A stretch of DNA of 64,000 nucleotides. Source: Bacillota bacterium (GTDB lineage: Bacteria; Bacillota; Clostridia; Clostridiales; Clostridiaceae). Location: positions 1 to 64,000 of the forward strand of contig JAJXWH010000028.1 of NCBI GenBank assembly GCA_021781745.1. Direction: 5' to 3'. The notes below the pieces were generated by a model. It saw nothing but the letters and a program-made list of their open reading frames with translations. It did no database searches and was not told where the DNA came from. Positions 53,511 to 63,395 of this stretch are shown in pieces (the first letter of the stretch is position 1; each line of letters opens with the position of its first letter). A program made the position numbers and the translations under genes.

Positions 53511-56500
53511 CTATGCAATCCAAGCCCCATCAACTCCTAAAGTATAACCATCAATAGTCGTATCAGATAGCATGTCTCCTGATGGGCTCAAGTAGTACCA
53601 AGTTCCATTATCATTTAACCAACCAGTTTGCATAGCTCCTGATGAATTAAGGTAATACCATTTTCCATTTCTATCTTTATTCCAACCTTTTTGCATTATT
53701 CCAGATTCATTAGTTAGGTACCAATTACCTCCATCATAAATCCATCCAGTAACATTATTTTCATCTTTTACATATATCCAGTTACCATCAGTAGTTTTAT
53801 TCCAACCTTCAGTAACAGCTCCAGTTATTGGTGTTTCACTTAAAATATAATCTGAACCTTTACTTGCTGTAAATGATACTTCACCATTTTGAACAGGAAC
53901 ATTTAGTGATATTAATGTTAATCTATTATTTGTTGCATTATAAGAATACACATACATTAACTTATTGTTATATTTAGAATTTATATCCTCAGTAATTGTT
54001 GCTTTACCTGGGAATGCTCCTTTATAAGCAAATGATAAATTAATTATTTCTGCACCATTAGTTAAATTATTTATAGCCGAAGCATTTGATGAAATTGATT
54101 GTATTGTAGTATCTAAATCTGCTGCTCCATTAGCTAATAAATCTGTTCCTTTAAATGTCAAAGAAACATCGCCTTGAACTAATGTTAAAGTTTTATCCGG
54201 CTTACTTAATAAGGCTTCAAATATGCTCTTCATAGCTACTGATTGTGATGATGATAATTTAACTACTATATTCGATGTATTGGCATTTAGAATACTATCT
54301 TTTATAACTGACACATCGGATGATTTTATTATAGTAGAGTTTCCATCTACAGTAACTGTTTCTTCTTTTCTATGAGAACTTGAGCTAGAACCTGAATTTG
54401 TAGCAGATTTCTTTTTAACTGTAACTGTAATCGATACTTCCGACTTTCCTTCTTCTTTGGCAGTAATTTTTATAACGGTTCCTTTTCTTTGAGTAGGAAT
54501 TTGTACTGACCAATTTCCATTTTCATCTGCCTTCGAAGTTCCAATTACATATTGTGCTCCTGCTGAAGTAGTTGTATTAGTGTATTGTACTGCAGCTGAA
54601 GTAGTAACATCATCTACACTTAGTACTATATCTGCATTGGCACCTGCTGTTCCTTTAGCCGTAGTAGTTGTTGTATAAATTATTCCATCAACTGTAGGAG
54701 TTTTTGATACTTCTTGTATCACTGGATCAGGCGTTGGTTTCACATAATCTTTCCACGCACCATCTTCAAAAATTATAGTACTTCCTAATTTTACGGCAAA
54801 TTCAGTGTTTCCATCTTTATCCGCAAGCTTATTACTTCCATCATTAATGATTATTGAAACATCGGCAAAGGATTTTGGTATAGTAGCACTATATATTCCA
54901 TTACCTTCATCCTTCATTGCTACTCCTGGCCAAGTAGTTGATTCGCCTGCTGTATTCCAATAGTGTATATTAGGTATACCATTCCATCCACTTGGAACTT
55001 TCACATATACTGTTGAACCAACTTCAACAGTATCACCTGAATTTGCTGGTTCCTCCGGAGTAGTTCCAGTACCTGAGCCTGGTATATCATTTGTAGTAAA
55101 TTCTCTCCAATTATCTCCATCAAGTATTAGTGTTTTTTCACTTTCAGATTTTACAGTTGCTGTTTGCTTACCCTTATTATTATTATTAAATATTACATTA
55201 GCATTTTCATATCCATCTGGCATTACATAACTGTATAAGTTATCACCTTCGTATACCATACTTTCGCCAGGCCAAACAGTAGATGACCCACCATCTTCCC
55301 AGTAATGAATCTTAACACTATCCCAACCTAGAGTATTCTTGAAATAAACTTTTGATTTACTTACTAATTTGCCATTGAGCTTACCATTAGATTCTGTTCC
55401 ATCAGAAACGAATTCCATAGTGCTTCCCACTGTTGTTTGTAAATTATCTGTTTGCTTACCATTTCCATCATTATTAAAGATTACCGTTGCACTTTCAAAT
55501 CCTTTAGGCAATGTATAACTATATAATCCATTACCTTCATCAACAGCACTTTCTCCTGGCCAGTCTTTTACTTTGTCAGACGTTCCATCATTATATGCAT
55601 AAACTTTAACCTTGTCCCACCCAAAAGTATTTTTAAAGTAAACTTTAGTTACACCTTGGCTTGATTCGGTTGTTGCAGGCTCTTCTAGATCATCTGTTGT
55701 AAAATCTCTTAAAGCTCCATTATCATATATTTTTGACTCTCCAACCAATAATTGATATCCACCTGAACTTGGATATTGATTAGTACCATCAGTAAATATT
55801 ATATTCATATTTTGACTATCACTTGAGAAAGTATAGCTATATAAAGTATCAGTTCCAGATACTTTTTCCATAGCAACTCCTGGCCATGTATTCAGATCTA
55901 CTGATACTTTGCTTTCAGTATCTCCATCTATTGGATATGCATATACTTTAGGTTCTCCCCAGTCAGATGGCTTTCTAAAGTATATTCTAGATGTTCCAGC
56001 CTCTACATATTCTTTCCAAACACCATCGGCATATATCATTGAAGAATTAGCTGGAGCTGTAAATCCTGACTCATTGTGACCTGGAACTTGTGCACTTCCA
56101 CCATTTACATTAAAAATCACATTAGAACCTTCTAATCCAGCTGGTAATGTGTAAGTATACAAATTTGTGCTGCCCTCAACTTTTGTCATTGGTACTCCAG
56201 GCCAACTTGGTCCACCTTTACCATAGAAGTATATGTTTACGTCATCATAATTCCAATCAGCAGTACTTGGCTTTTGAAAATATACCTTTGCTGTTCCATT
56301 TGTAACTCCATCATCTGGTAAGGTAGTTCCATTATCAAATGTAGCAGTCGTATCTTTCCAAGTTCCATCAGTATCATATAGCTTCTTTTCAACACTGTCA
56401 CTTGGTGCTATTGAAAAAGCACTTGTTTGATGACTGCCATAAAACCAATCATTAAATATAACTTGACCATTTGTAAAACCAGTTATTTCTAGTTTATATA

Positions 56501-58409
56501 AGTTTTCTCCTATCTTAACCATTTTAGTTCCTGGCCACGCTTCATTATTATAATTCTCTTTTAAATCATTATAAACATAAGCATACGGTATTTGCCAGCC
56601 ATCTGGTTTTGTAAAATACACTACAGTTTTTGCATTTGGATCTCTCTTTATATAAGTATAAGTTTCTGATGCAGTTTTACCATCACTACTTGTAGCTGAT
56701 ACTACAACTTTTATTGTTGCTCCAAAAGCAGCACTTTCTCCAATTGTGATAGTTTGCCCATCAGCATATGAACCTTGTGGAGCTCCATCAATTGAATAAG
56801 TTGCTGAAGCTGCACTTGTAACATGCAAAGTTAAATCTAACTTATCATCAAAAGAACAATCTTCCTTATCAATTGAAACCTTTGGAGTTATAACTGGTTG
56901 TTCTTGTATTCCACCTGCATAAAGTACTGTAATTCCACTTGGGACAGTTCCTGATATCTGACCATTAGTTACATCAAATGTTCCACCTATAGGGGCACAG
57001 TTAGTATAAATTCCATCGTCTAAATTTATAGCTTGGCCTGCTGCTAATTGATAAGGGGTTGAAGTTAAGTTTACGATTACAACACCTTTTTTACTAGCAT
57101 CACTACTTGTACCACGTTCAATCATAAGTATATTATCACTTAATTTAATTAAGCTTTCATCTTGTCCATCCATGGCAGTATGGAATTTGTTAATTGCAAC
57201 TACATCTGGATCTTTCCAAGTATCACTTCCAACATCTCCTATATTACCTTGTAATTTCTTTCTTCCTGCTGGTCTATTAAAGAATAGTGGAGTTGAATTA
57301 GCTCGAGATGCCACAATAGCCCAACCATTTTTAATTTGTTCATCAGTCATAGCAGTTGATTCTGAAGAATCATTTGCATAAGTATCATGGGATTCAACCC
57401 ATGTTACTAACTCCGAAGGATCAATGCTAGACGGAACATCATAGGATTTTAATTTATCAATATTTCCACTTAAATTTGGCCCCGAAGTTCCAACACCTAC
57501 AGTAGACCTTATATCACTACCATAATTACTAGCGGTAGTATTAAAATACTCTGCATACCCAGCAATATTGTCTGCTCCGCCCTGTAAAACCTCTCCATAA
57601 ACAAAAGGTGTATTTCCATCGGTAGTGTGTAATCCAGTTAATACGTTTGGCCAAAAATCACTTTTTATGCCATCTGCATCAATTGGAAGCTCTACGTGTT
57701 TAGCTGTATCGAAACGAAATCCAGCAGCTCCATCATCTAAACATTTTTGTAAGTATGCATGTATTTTTTCTTGTAAAATTGGATTCGCGGTATTTAAATC
57801 TGGAAGTCCAACTCCATTATGAGTTACATCGTATCTATCGTTGTAATCAGAAATTACATTTAATTTACCATTGCTATCTACATGCCACATCTCTGGATGA
57901 TTTGCTAACGAAAGGTCTGGATCTAAGTCTGCCACTTCTTCTGCTGGTATATCCGGATCTCCATTGTTACCCATATGGTTTACAATAGTGTCTACGATAA
58001 TTTTAATCCCTTTAGCTTTTGCTGCTGCACACATTGCCTTGAACTCATCTTCTGTTCCAAGCTGCTTATTACCAATTTGAAATCCAGCTGGTTGATACAA
58101 AATCCACCACTTGTCAGAAGTTGTATATTCGTCATTTAAGTCTTTGTTTACTTGTATTGGTGACACTTGTATCTCAGTGTAACCTGCTGTTTTAATAGCA
58201 TCTAAGTTAGCTGTTACATTATTAAATGACCAATCCCAAGCATGTAATATTACTCCTTGTTTTTCTCCAGTAGTTAATCTAGTTATCACCGGATTATTGT
58301 CATCTGCCTTTGCAATTACAGTGTTTGAACCACAAGTAATAATAATACTAAGGACCAAAGTAATTGCTATTATACTTTTAAAACTTCTATTATTTCCTTT
58401 CATTTTCAT
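53511..58409 (-). CDS. Large secreted alpha-amylase with six starch-binding modules and cell-wall-binding repeats
   Basis: A 1632-residue extracellular enzyme. Signal peptide about 1-35. The GH13 catalytic domain (about 45-500) has all four regions: DTIVNH at 140-145, FRFDTAKH with nucleophile D234, YGEVLQ with acid/base E273, and WVESHD with D342. A carbohydrate-interaction Ig-like part (about 505-590) follows, then six CBM26-type starch-binding modules starting near 594, 706, 806, 921, 1020 and 1133, each with a V/IYF-K...W and WPG signature. An Ig-like/Ser-rich linker (about 1230-1350), a domain about 1355-1530, and choline-binding-type repeats (about 1535-1632, GWNKDRNGKWYYLNSSGAMQ) end it. 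It degrades raw starch at the cell surface. ATG 58409 has GGAGG 7 nt upstream. Confidence 0.93.
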   Translation of the reverse strand: MKMKGNNRSFKSIIAITLVLSIIITCGSNTVIAKADDNNPVITRLTTGEKQGVILHAWDWSFNNVTANLDAIKTAGYTEIQVSPIQVNKDLNDEYTTSDKWWILYQPAGFQIGNKQLGTEDEFKAMCAAAKAKGIKIIVDTIVNHMGNNGDPDIPAEEVADLDPDLSLANHPEMWHVDSNGKLNVISDYNDRYDVTHNGVGLPDLNTANPILQEKIHAYLQKCLDDGAAGFRFDTAKHVELPIDADGIKSDFWPNVLTGLHTTDGNTPFVYGEVLQGGADNIAGYAEYFNTTASNYGSDIRSTVGVGTSGPNLSGNIDKLKSYDVPSSIDPSELVTWVESHDTYANDSSESTAMTDEQIKNGWAIVASRANSTPLFFNRPAGRKKLQGNIGDVGSDTWKDPDVVAINKFHTAMDGQDESLIKLSDNILMIERGTSSDASKKGVVIVNLTSTPYQLAAGQAINLDDGIYTNCAPIGGTFDVTNGQISGTVPSGITVLYAGGIQEQPVITPKVSIDKEDCSFDDKLDLTLHVTSAASATYSIDGAPQGSYADGQTITIGESAAFGATIKVVVSATSSDGKTASETYTYIKRDPNAKTVVYFTKPDGWQIPYAYVYNDLKENYNNEAWPGTKMVKIGENLYKLEITGFTNGQVIFNDWFYGSHQTSAFSIAPSDSVEKKLYDTDGTWKDTTATFDNGTTLPDDGVTNGTAKVYFQKPSTADWNYDDVNIYFYGKGGPSWPGVPMTKVEGSTNLYTYTLPAGLEGSNVIFNVNGGSAQVPGHNESGFTAPANSSMIYADGVWKEYVEAGTSRIYFRKPSDWGEPKVYAYPIDGDTESKVSVDLNTWPGVAMEKVSGTDTLYSYTFSSDSQNMNIIFTDGTNQYPSSGGYQLLVGESKIYDNGALRDFTTDDLEEPATTESSQGVTKVYFKNTFGWDKVKVYAYNDGTSDKVKDWPGESAVDEGNGLYSYTLPKGFESATVIFNNDGNGKQTDNLQTTVGSTMEFVSDGTESNGKLNGKLVSKSKVYFKNTLGWDSVKIHYWEDGGSSTVWPGESMVYEGDNLYSYVMPDGYENANVIFNNNNKGKQTATVKSESEKTLILDGDNWREFTTNDIPGSGTGTTPEEPANSGDTVEVGSTVYVKVPSGWNGIPNIHYWNTAGESTTWPGVAMKDEGNGIYSATIPKSFADVSIIINDGSNKLADKDGNTEFAVKLGSTIIFEDGAWKDYVKPTPDPVIQEVSKTPTVDGIIYTTTTTAKGTAGANADIVLSVDDVTTSAAVQYTNTTTSAGAQYVIGTSKADENGNWSVQIPTQRKGTVIKITAKEEGKSEVSITVTVKKKSATNSGSSSSSHRKEETVTVDGNSTIIKSSDVSVIKDSILNANTSNIVVKLSSSQSVAMKSIFEALLSKPDKTLTLVQGDVSLTFKGTDLLANGAADLDTTIQSISSNASAINNLTNGAEIINLSFAYKGAFPGKATITEDINSKYNNKLMYVYSYNATNNRLTLISLNVPVQNGEVSFTASKGSDYILSETPITGAVTEGWNKTTDGNWIYVKDENNVTGWIYDGGNWYLTNESGIMQKGWNKDRNGKWYYLNSSGAMQTGWLNDNGTWYYLSPSGDMLSDTTIDGYTLGVDGAWIA

Positions 58410-58437
58410 TCCTCCATATGAAATTAATTGATTATCT

Positions 58438-58453
58438 TTGGTATCGGTACCGA
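58438..58453. promoter_or_regulatory. LacI-type operator 1 of the amylase gene
   Basis: TTGGTATCGGTACCGA lies about 29-44 bp upstream of the amylase start. It is the same consensus as the site exactly 60 bp further upstream (TTGGYATCGRTWCCRA). The near-palindrome resembles LacI/GalR-family operators such as those of maltose regulators. Confidence 0.5.
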
Positions 58454-58466
58454 AAACGCATATAGT

Positions 58467-58523
58467 TTATAACTTTAGCTTTCTTAACTTTTTTCTTTTG
58501 GCATCGATTCCAATACTTTGCAT
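58467..58523 (-). CDS. Possible 18-residue leader peptide upstream of the amylase
   Basis: AGGAGGTG lies at the ideal distance before an ATG at 58523 that opens an 18-codon frame, MQSIGIDAKRKKLRKLKL, ending in TAA at 58467. The peptide is strongly basic at its C-terminal half. The frame lies within the amylase leader and contains operator 2. It could be a translated leader peptide, or just the remains of an older gene start. No homology is recognised. Confidence 0.35.
   Translation of the reverse strand: MQSIGIDAKRKKLRKLKL
58498..58513. promoter_or_regulatory. LacI-type operator 2 of the amylase gene
   Basis: TTGGCATCGATTCCAA is a full palindrome (TTGGnATCGATnCCAA), 60 bp upstream of operator 1. 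Two sites on the same face of the helix or nearly so could support looping by a tetrameric or bridging repressor or activator. Confidence 0.55.
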
Positions 58524-58561
58524 TCACCTCCTACATAAGATTTATCGTATTACATTCTTAT

Positions 58562-58575
58562 ATAATACGTTTTCA
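58562..58575 (-). promoter_or_regulatory. Possible catabolite-responsive element (cre)
   Basis: The minus strand reads TGAAAACGTATTAT, matching the CcpA consensus TGNAANCGNWNNCW except at one position (A for C near the end). It lies about 155 bp upstream of the amylase start, a plausible place for glucose repression. Confidence 0.4.
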
Positions 58576-58848
58576 TTAAAGAATAATATTCCATTAATTA
58601 ATATTAATTCTATCATAAATTATATATTAGTATAATTATATTTATTTATCAATAGTTTTTTACTTTATTTCTGAAAACATTGGTACTAAATCTATTTTAT
58701 ACACTACACAAAATATTCTATTCTTCTGAGAATTAAATTTTTTAGTCTATTTATATTTGCCATAATTTTGACACAACAAGGTCTTATAATTAACTCATAA
58801 GTTAATTTAACGTTTTTCATAAATATTTATCCCTCTAAAATATAGAAA

Positions 58849-58894
58849 TAAAGAGTACCATGCTTATTTCCCCCTTAGCATGGTACTCTTTATT
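58849..58894 (-). terminator. Terminator of the second ABC exporter operon
   Basis: AATAAAGAGTACCATGC pairs perfectly with GCATGGTACTCTTTATT (17 bp) around a 14-nt loop, just past the ABC gene stop at 58921 on the minus strand, then TTCTATATTTTAG. Confidence 0.7.
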
Positions 58895-58920
58895 GTTTCT
58901 TTACCTTAATACGAATAGTT

Positions 58921-60786
58921 CTATATATCAGACAATTTCTCTTTATTCAACCTTCCCATTTGACTAATTACCATATTATAATATTGTCCCTTTTTATACA
59001 TTAAACTTTTATGGTTTCCACTTTCCAATATTTTTCCATCACCAATTACCATAATGTAATCTGCATCTCTAATTGTAGATAGACGGTGTGCAATTAAAAA
59101 ACTTGTACGATTTTTCATTAATCTTAGTAATGCATGCTGAATATCTTTCTCGGTCTTTGTATCAACGCTACTTGTTGCTTCATCTAAAATTAGAATAGGA
59201 CTGTCGCATAATACTGCTCTGGCAATTGATATAAGCTGGCGTTGTCCCTGACTTAAATTATCCGTAACTCCAGACACCATTGTATAGTACCCTTTGGGAA
59301 GTTTATCAATAAAATCATGAGCATGAGCTATTTTAGCTGCCTTTATTACTTCTTCGTCATTTGCATTCTTTTGCGAATAACGAATATTATCCATAATTGT
59401 TCCTGTAAAAAGACAAGTGTCTTGCAAAACTACTGAAAAACACTTTCTTAGGCTGCTCCGTTTTATATTAATAATTGGCTCATTATCAATTAAAATTTTT
59501 CCGCTATCTGCATCATAAAAGCGAGTCAAAAGATTTACAATTGTAGTTTTTCCAGCACCAGTTTCTCCTACTAAAGCAACTGTTTCCCCAGGCTTTACTT
59601 TAAAGCTTACATCTTTCAGTATAGGCACAGACTGGTTGTATGAAAAAAATACATTTTCAAATATTACTTCCCCCTTAGGGTTCTCTATTCGGATAGCATT
59701 TTCTACATCTGCAGTTTCCTCTTCGCTATCTAAAATTTCAAAAACACGTTCTGCACCAGCAAGCGCTGACTGAATTGTATTAAACATTCCAGCTATAGCA
59801 TTTAGTGGTTGAGAAAATTGTTTTGAATAGCTCAAAAAACTTACAACAGTTCCAATTGACAAACCATATCCTACTGATAATACTCCTCCAACAATGGCAA
59901 CAACTGCAAATATGAAATTATTAATAACATTCATAAGAGGCATCATATATCCAGACCATATTTGTGCCTTGTTACTGCTTTCATATAATTTTTCATTAAT
60001 TTCTGCAAACTGTTTTAAAACATCCTCCTGCTTGCCAAAGGCCTTTACCATTTTTAATCCCAATATATTTTCCTCAATTACGCCATTAAGTGAACCAAGG
60101 CTTCGCTGCTGTGCTAAAAAGTAGGCGCGGCCTTTTGACGCAATTACACGCGTTAAAAGCGTAACAAGAGGAATGCATAATAAAACAACCGCTGTTAAAG
60201 GTACATTTAATGCAACCATAACAACAAAAGAACCAATAAGAGTTAAAATACTTGATACTAATTGTGTGGTTGTTTGTGCAATTGTTGAACTAATATTATC
60301 TACATCATTCGTAATTCTACTCATCGTGTCACCATGAGATCTTGTATCATAGAATTTCAATGGTAGTTTTTGCATCTTTTCAAAAAATTGTGTACGTATT
60401 ACATATACAAGTTTTTGTGAAACCCTAAGCATAATAACCCCATTTAAACATGAAATCAGCCAATTGACTACATACAAGGCTAAGATAATACTTAAAAGCA
60501 TTAAAAGATTTTTTGTATCCACTGTTCTAGTTGAAACTTTAAATGTATCAAAAGTTTTTCCCACAAAATAAGGAATGGCAACAGAAATTGCTGAAGAAAT
60601 AATTGTAAAAATTACAGCCACAAAGATAGTTTTAGCCCAGCGCATATATATTTTTATAATACGCAATAACGTGCCTTTTGTATTCTTAGGTTTAGCAGTT
60701 GGTGCAAATCTATTTCCACCTCTGCCAACTGGTCTTCCTCCAATGGCTGGCATTTTTACTTCACCCTTTGAAAATCGCTCCGACAT
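58921..60786 (-). CDS. ABC exporter half-transporter, canonical ATPase site subunit (second pair)
   Basis: A 621-residue half-exporter. A Gly/Arg-rich N-terminus (PAIGGRPVGRGGNRFAPTAKP) is followed by six membrane helices (about 45-330) and a nucleotide-binding domain with Walker A GETGAGKTT, signature LSQGQRQ and Walker B LILDEATSSVD with the catalytic Glu. The previous gene ends 5 bp upstream of this start and encodes its degenerate partner. The pair is paralogous to the exporter of 30598-34258 but has no MarR gene beside it; the nearest regulator is the response regulator at 63396. Confidence 0.9.
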   Translation of the reverse strand: MSERFSKGEVKMPAIGGRPVGRGGNRFAPTAKPKNTKGTLLRIIKIYMRWAKTIFVAVIFTIISSAISVAIPYFVGKTFDTFKVSTRTVDTKNLLMLLSIILALYVVNWLISCLNGVIMLRVSQKLVYVIRTQFFEKMQKLPLKFYDTRSHGDTMSRITNDVDNISSTIAQTTTQLVSSILTLIGSFVVMVALNVPLTAVVLLCIPLVTLLTRVIASKGRAYFLAQQRSLGSLNGVIEENILGLKMVKAFGKQEDVLKQFAEINEKLYESSNKAQIWSGYMMPLMNVINNFIFAVVAIVGGVLSVGYGLSIGTVVSFLSYSKQFSQPLNAIAGMFNTIQSALAGAERVFEILDSEEETADVENAIRIENPKGEVIFENVFFSYNQSVPILKDVSFKVKPGETVALVGETGAGKTTIVNLLTRFYDADSGKILIDNEPIINIKRSSLRKCFSVVLQDTCLFTGTIMDNIRYSQKNANDEEVIKAAKIAHAHDFIDKLPKGYYTMVSGVTDNLSQGQRQLISIARAVLCDSPILILDEATSSVDTKTEKDIQHALLRLMKNRTSFLIAHRLSTIRDADYIMVIGDGKILESGNHKSLMYKKGQYYNMVISQMGRLNKEKLSDI

Positions 60787-60791
60787 ATTTC

Positions 60792-62510
60792 CTATCCCTC
60801 CTTGCTGCTTTCTATTTGTGTTTTATATATATCTTGGTATATCTCACAATTCTCCATAAGTTCATCATGTGTTCCATATCCAACTCTAACTCCATTATCT
60901 ATAACTAAGATTTTATCCGCAAACATAGCTGTCCCACAACGTTGAGTAATTGTGATTATAGTTTGGTTTCTTTTTTTTGAATTCAAGTTCCCTCTAACTT
61001 TAGCTTCAGTTACTGCATCTAGTGCACTAGTTGCATCATCTAATATAAGTACAGAAGAATCTTTAAGTATTCCACGAGCTATTGAAATACGCTGTTTTTG
61101 CCCACCTGAGATATTAACTCCTGCACTTCCTAAAAGACTCTCATAACCATCATTCATATTACTAATAAAATCCGCTTGTGCCTTATTTGCAGCCTCATGT
61201 AACATCTCATTAGCAGCTTTATTATTTCCCCATCTAATATTTTCAGCAATAGACCCTGAGAAAAGCATTGGTTTTTGAGGTACAATAGCAATATTTTTGC
61301 GGACAGAGTCTACATTTAAACTCTTAATATTACAACCATTAATTAAAATTTCTCCACTGTCTACATCATAAAATCTCAAAAGCAGCCAAGCAATAGTTGA
61401 TTTGCCACTGCCTGTCGGCCCAATTATTGCTAAACTTTGTCCACTTTTAATAGAAAATGATAAATCCTTTAGCGCGGGCACTCCACTGCCATTAGGGTAA
61501 GCAAATGTTACATTTTTAAATTCGATGTCACCATTTAGGTTTATTACTTCACCACTATTAGAAAAATCTTCATCACAATCAATCACTTCCTTAATACGGG
61601 CAGTTGAGGCCTTTGTTCGTACAAAAGTATTAAATATATTAGTTATCATAATTAAGGATGTCAGAATTTGTGCCATGTAAATTGTAAATGCAGAAATATC
61701 TCCTGGATTTGCAATGCTTGAAGAAAACAATATGCTTCCACTAAGAATTACAACTACTGTACCAATTCCGACTGTAAGTGTCATAAGTGGTGATATTAAT
61801 GTAATAATCATTTGGGATGACACACCTTTTTCCATTAAATTTGAATTTGCATTTTCAAATTTATAACTTTCTTTATCATATGTCCCAAAGGCTTTTACTA
61901 AACGTACACCAATAAGATATTCCTGTACAACAGAATTTACCTTATCCATAGCTTTTTGCAATTCATAAAAACGGGGATAGCTTAATCTCATGCTTATTGT
62001 AATAAGAATAGCAACCACAAGTACAACCCCATAAATAATAAGACTTAATCTAAAGTTAAGCAAAGTTGCAAGTATTATACTTCCAATACATGTAATAGGT
62101 GCTTTTAAAAAGATTCTCATAATTCCATTAACAAATAATACCACTTGTGCCGTATCATTTGTCATACGTGTAATAAGTGAACCGCTTTCTATCTTATCAG
62201 CACTTACTTCTGAAAAATACACTATCTTTTGAAACAAATCATACCGTAGATCTGCCCCCATATGCTGAGATACCTTGCTAGCTAATATATTTCGAGTAAC
62301 GGCGAAACATGCTCCAATGCCAGTTACTATGAGCATGAGTATTCCCCAGTAATAAACCTTTGAAAGTGCTCCTTGTTCAATTCCAGTATTAATAATATTT
62401 GACATTAGTGTAGGCCCAAGCAAATCACAAAATGCCTCAAAAGCAACACATGATACAGCTATACTGAATGGAACTTTATACTTTTTAAAGTATTTACTGT
62501 ATAAATTCAT
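60792..62510 (-). CDS. ABC exporter half-transporter, degenerate ATPase site subunit (second pair)
   Basis: A 572-residue half-exporter: six membrane helices (about 15-300), then a nucleotide-binding domain with Walker A GPTGSGKST, signature ISGGQKQ and Walker B LILDDATSALD. Asp replaces the catalytic Glu after Walker B, marking the degenerate site of an asymmetric heterodimer with the protein of 58921. The substrate is unknown. The ATG has an AGGAAA-type site. Regulation may come from the two-component system whose response regulator lies at 63396, about 0.9 kb upstream. Confidence 0.9.
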   Translation of the reverse strand: MNLYSKYFKKYKVPFSIAVSCVAFEAFCDLLGPTLMSNIINTGIEQGALSKVYYWGILMLIVTGIGACFAVTRNILASKVSQHMGADLRYDLFQKIVYFSEVSADKIESGSLITRMTNDTAQVVLFVNGIMRIFLKAPITCIGSIILATLLNFRLSLIIYGVVLVVAILITISMRLSYPRFYELQKAMDKVNSVVQEYLIGVRLVKAFGTYDKESYKFENANSNLMEKGVSSQMIITLISPLMTLTVGIGTVVVILSGSILFSSSIANPGDISAFTIYMAQILTSLIMITNIFNTFVRTKASTARIKEVIDCDEDFSNSGEVINLNGDIEFKNVTFAYPNGSGVPALKDLSFSIKSGQSLAIIGPTGSGKSTIAWLLLRFYDVDSGEILINGCNIKSLNVDSVRKNIAIVPQKPMLFSGSIAENIRWGNNKAANEMLHEAANKAQADFISNMNDGYESLLGSAGVNISGGQKQRISIARGILKDSSVLILDDATSALDAVTEAKVRGNLNSKKRNQTIITITQRCGTAMFADKILVIDNGVRVGYGTHDELMENCEIYQDIYKTQIESSKEG

Positions 62511-62623
62511 ATTTAATATTTCCTTTCCTTCGTTTAAAGTATAATTCTAAATCATATTATACATCTTTTTTACTATGAAAATGTACCATTATATTATTAT
62601 AGTTTATTAATTTATTTACATAA

Positions 62624-62668
62624 TAAAAACAGCCACAAGATAAAAGAATTATGCTTATTGCTGTTTTT
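62624..62668 (-). terminator. Terminator of the CcdC-like gene
   Basis: On the minus strand AAAACAGC pairs with GCTGTTTT around a long loop of about 26 nt with internal AT pairing, followed by TATT. It lies about 70 bp past the stop at 62737. Confidence 0.5.
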
Positions 62669-62736
62669 AATATAATTTTATGCTAATTTTGCTTTGACCA
62701 TCACTCTATTTCTTTAAAGCCAGACATTTTTATTTA

Positions 62737-63249
62737 TTAACTCCTGATTTTACTACGTCCATTAATTAGTCTTTCTTCAAAAAACTGTCTAACTTCCTCA
62801 TGTTTTAAAAATAATATTATACTTTTGAAAGTAAAAACTACAGCTACTCCAGCAAATAATATCCACCCAGTACTTTTGAATGATGTAAATGAGTTGCTTC
62901 CCTGAAAAAGAGCTCTGACGATATATCTAAAGAATATCATTGCTATCCATGCAATAAGTGTTTCCTTGCTTCCACGCATATAAAGCTGATTGCCTTTATA
63001 ATATACTTTTGTATAGTGAGCTTGAATCGCCCCTGCTAATAGCCCAATAAGAATTATCAGAAGTAATTCAATAATCTGATTGAAAGGGATTATGAATCCA
63101 GGAAATAATTGATAGGATTCATATGCTGCAAATATTGGGAAAATAATAAAATTAAGTATCTTCACTCTACGTTCTGATAACTGACGAAATATTGCATAAA
63201 TGATTAATGTTACGCTTATAAATGTAGTAATTATCTGATTTGTGTTCAT
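62737..63249 (-). CDS. CcdC-like (DUF1453) membrane protein
   Basis: A 170-residue membrane protein with four to five helices. The central IGLLAGAIQAHYTKVYYKGNQLYMRGSKETLIAWIAMIFFRYIVRALF-type stretch (seen in consecutive blocks) fits DUF1453/CcdC proteins. I start at 63249, where GGAGG lies 11 nt upstream; the GTG further upstream has no site of its own. It lies between the response regulator and the ABC pair on the same strand, perhaps part of the same regulated cluster. Function unknown. Confidence 0.55.
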   Translation of the reverse strand: MNTNQIITTFISVTLIIYAIFRQLSERRVKILNFIIFPIFAAYESYQLFPGFIIPFNQIIELLLIILIGLLAGAIQAHYTKVYYKGNQLYMRGSKETLIAWIAMIFFRYIVRALFQGSNSFTSFKSTGWILFAGVAVVFTFKSIILFLKHEEVRQFFEERLINGRSKIRS

Positions 63250-63395
63250 CTTTAATTCATCCTCCACCTAAAATTCAATTTTAATAATTGTATACCTATG
63301 TAAAACATTATACAGGCGGGCTAGATGCATTTCGTCTACCCTATGGATGATTTTCAAAAGAAATAGGTATATCTATAGATATACTTGCAAGAATT

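Noticed and set aside
58738..58848. Possible attachment site or small gene in the spacer between the amylase leader and the ABC terminator
   Set aside because: There are only AT-rich spacer sequence and short frames without ribosome-binding sites.
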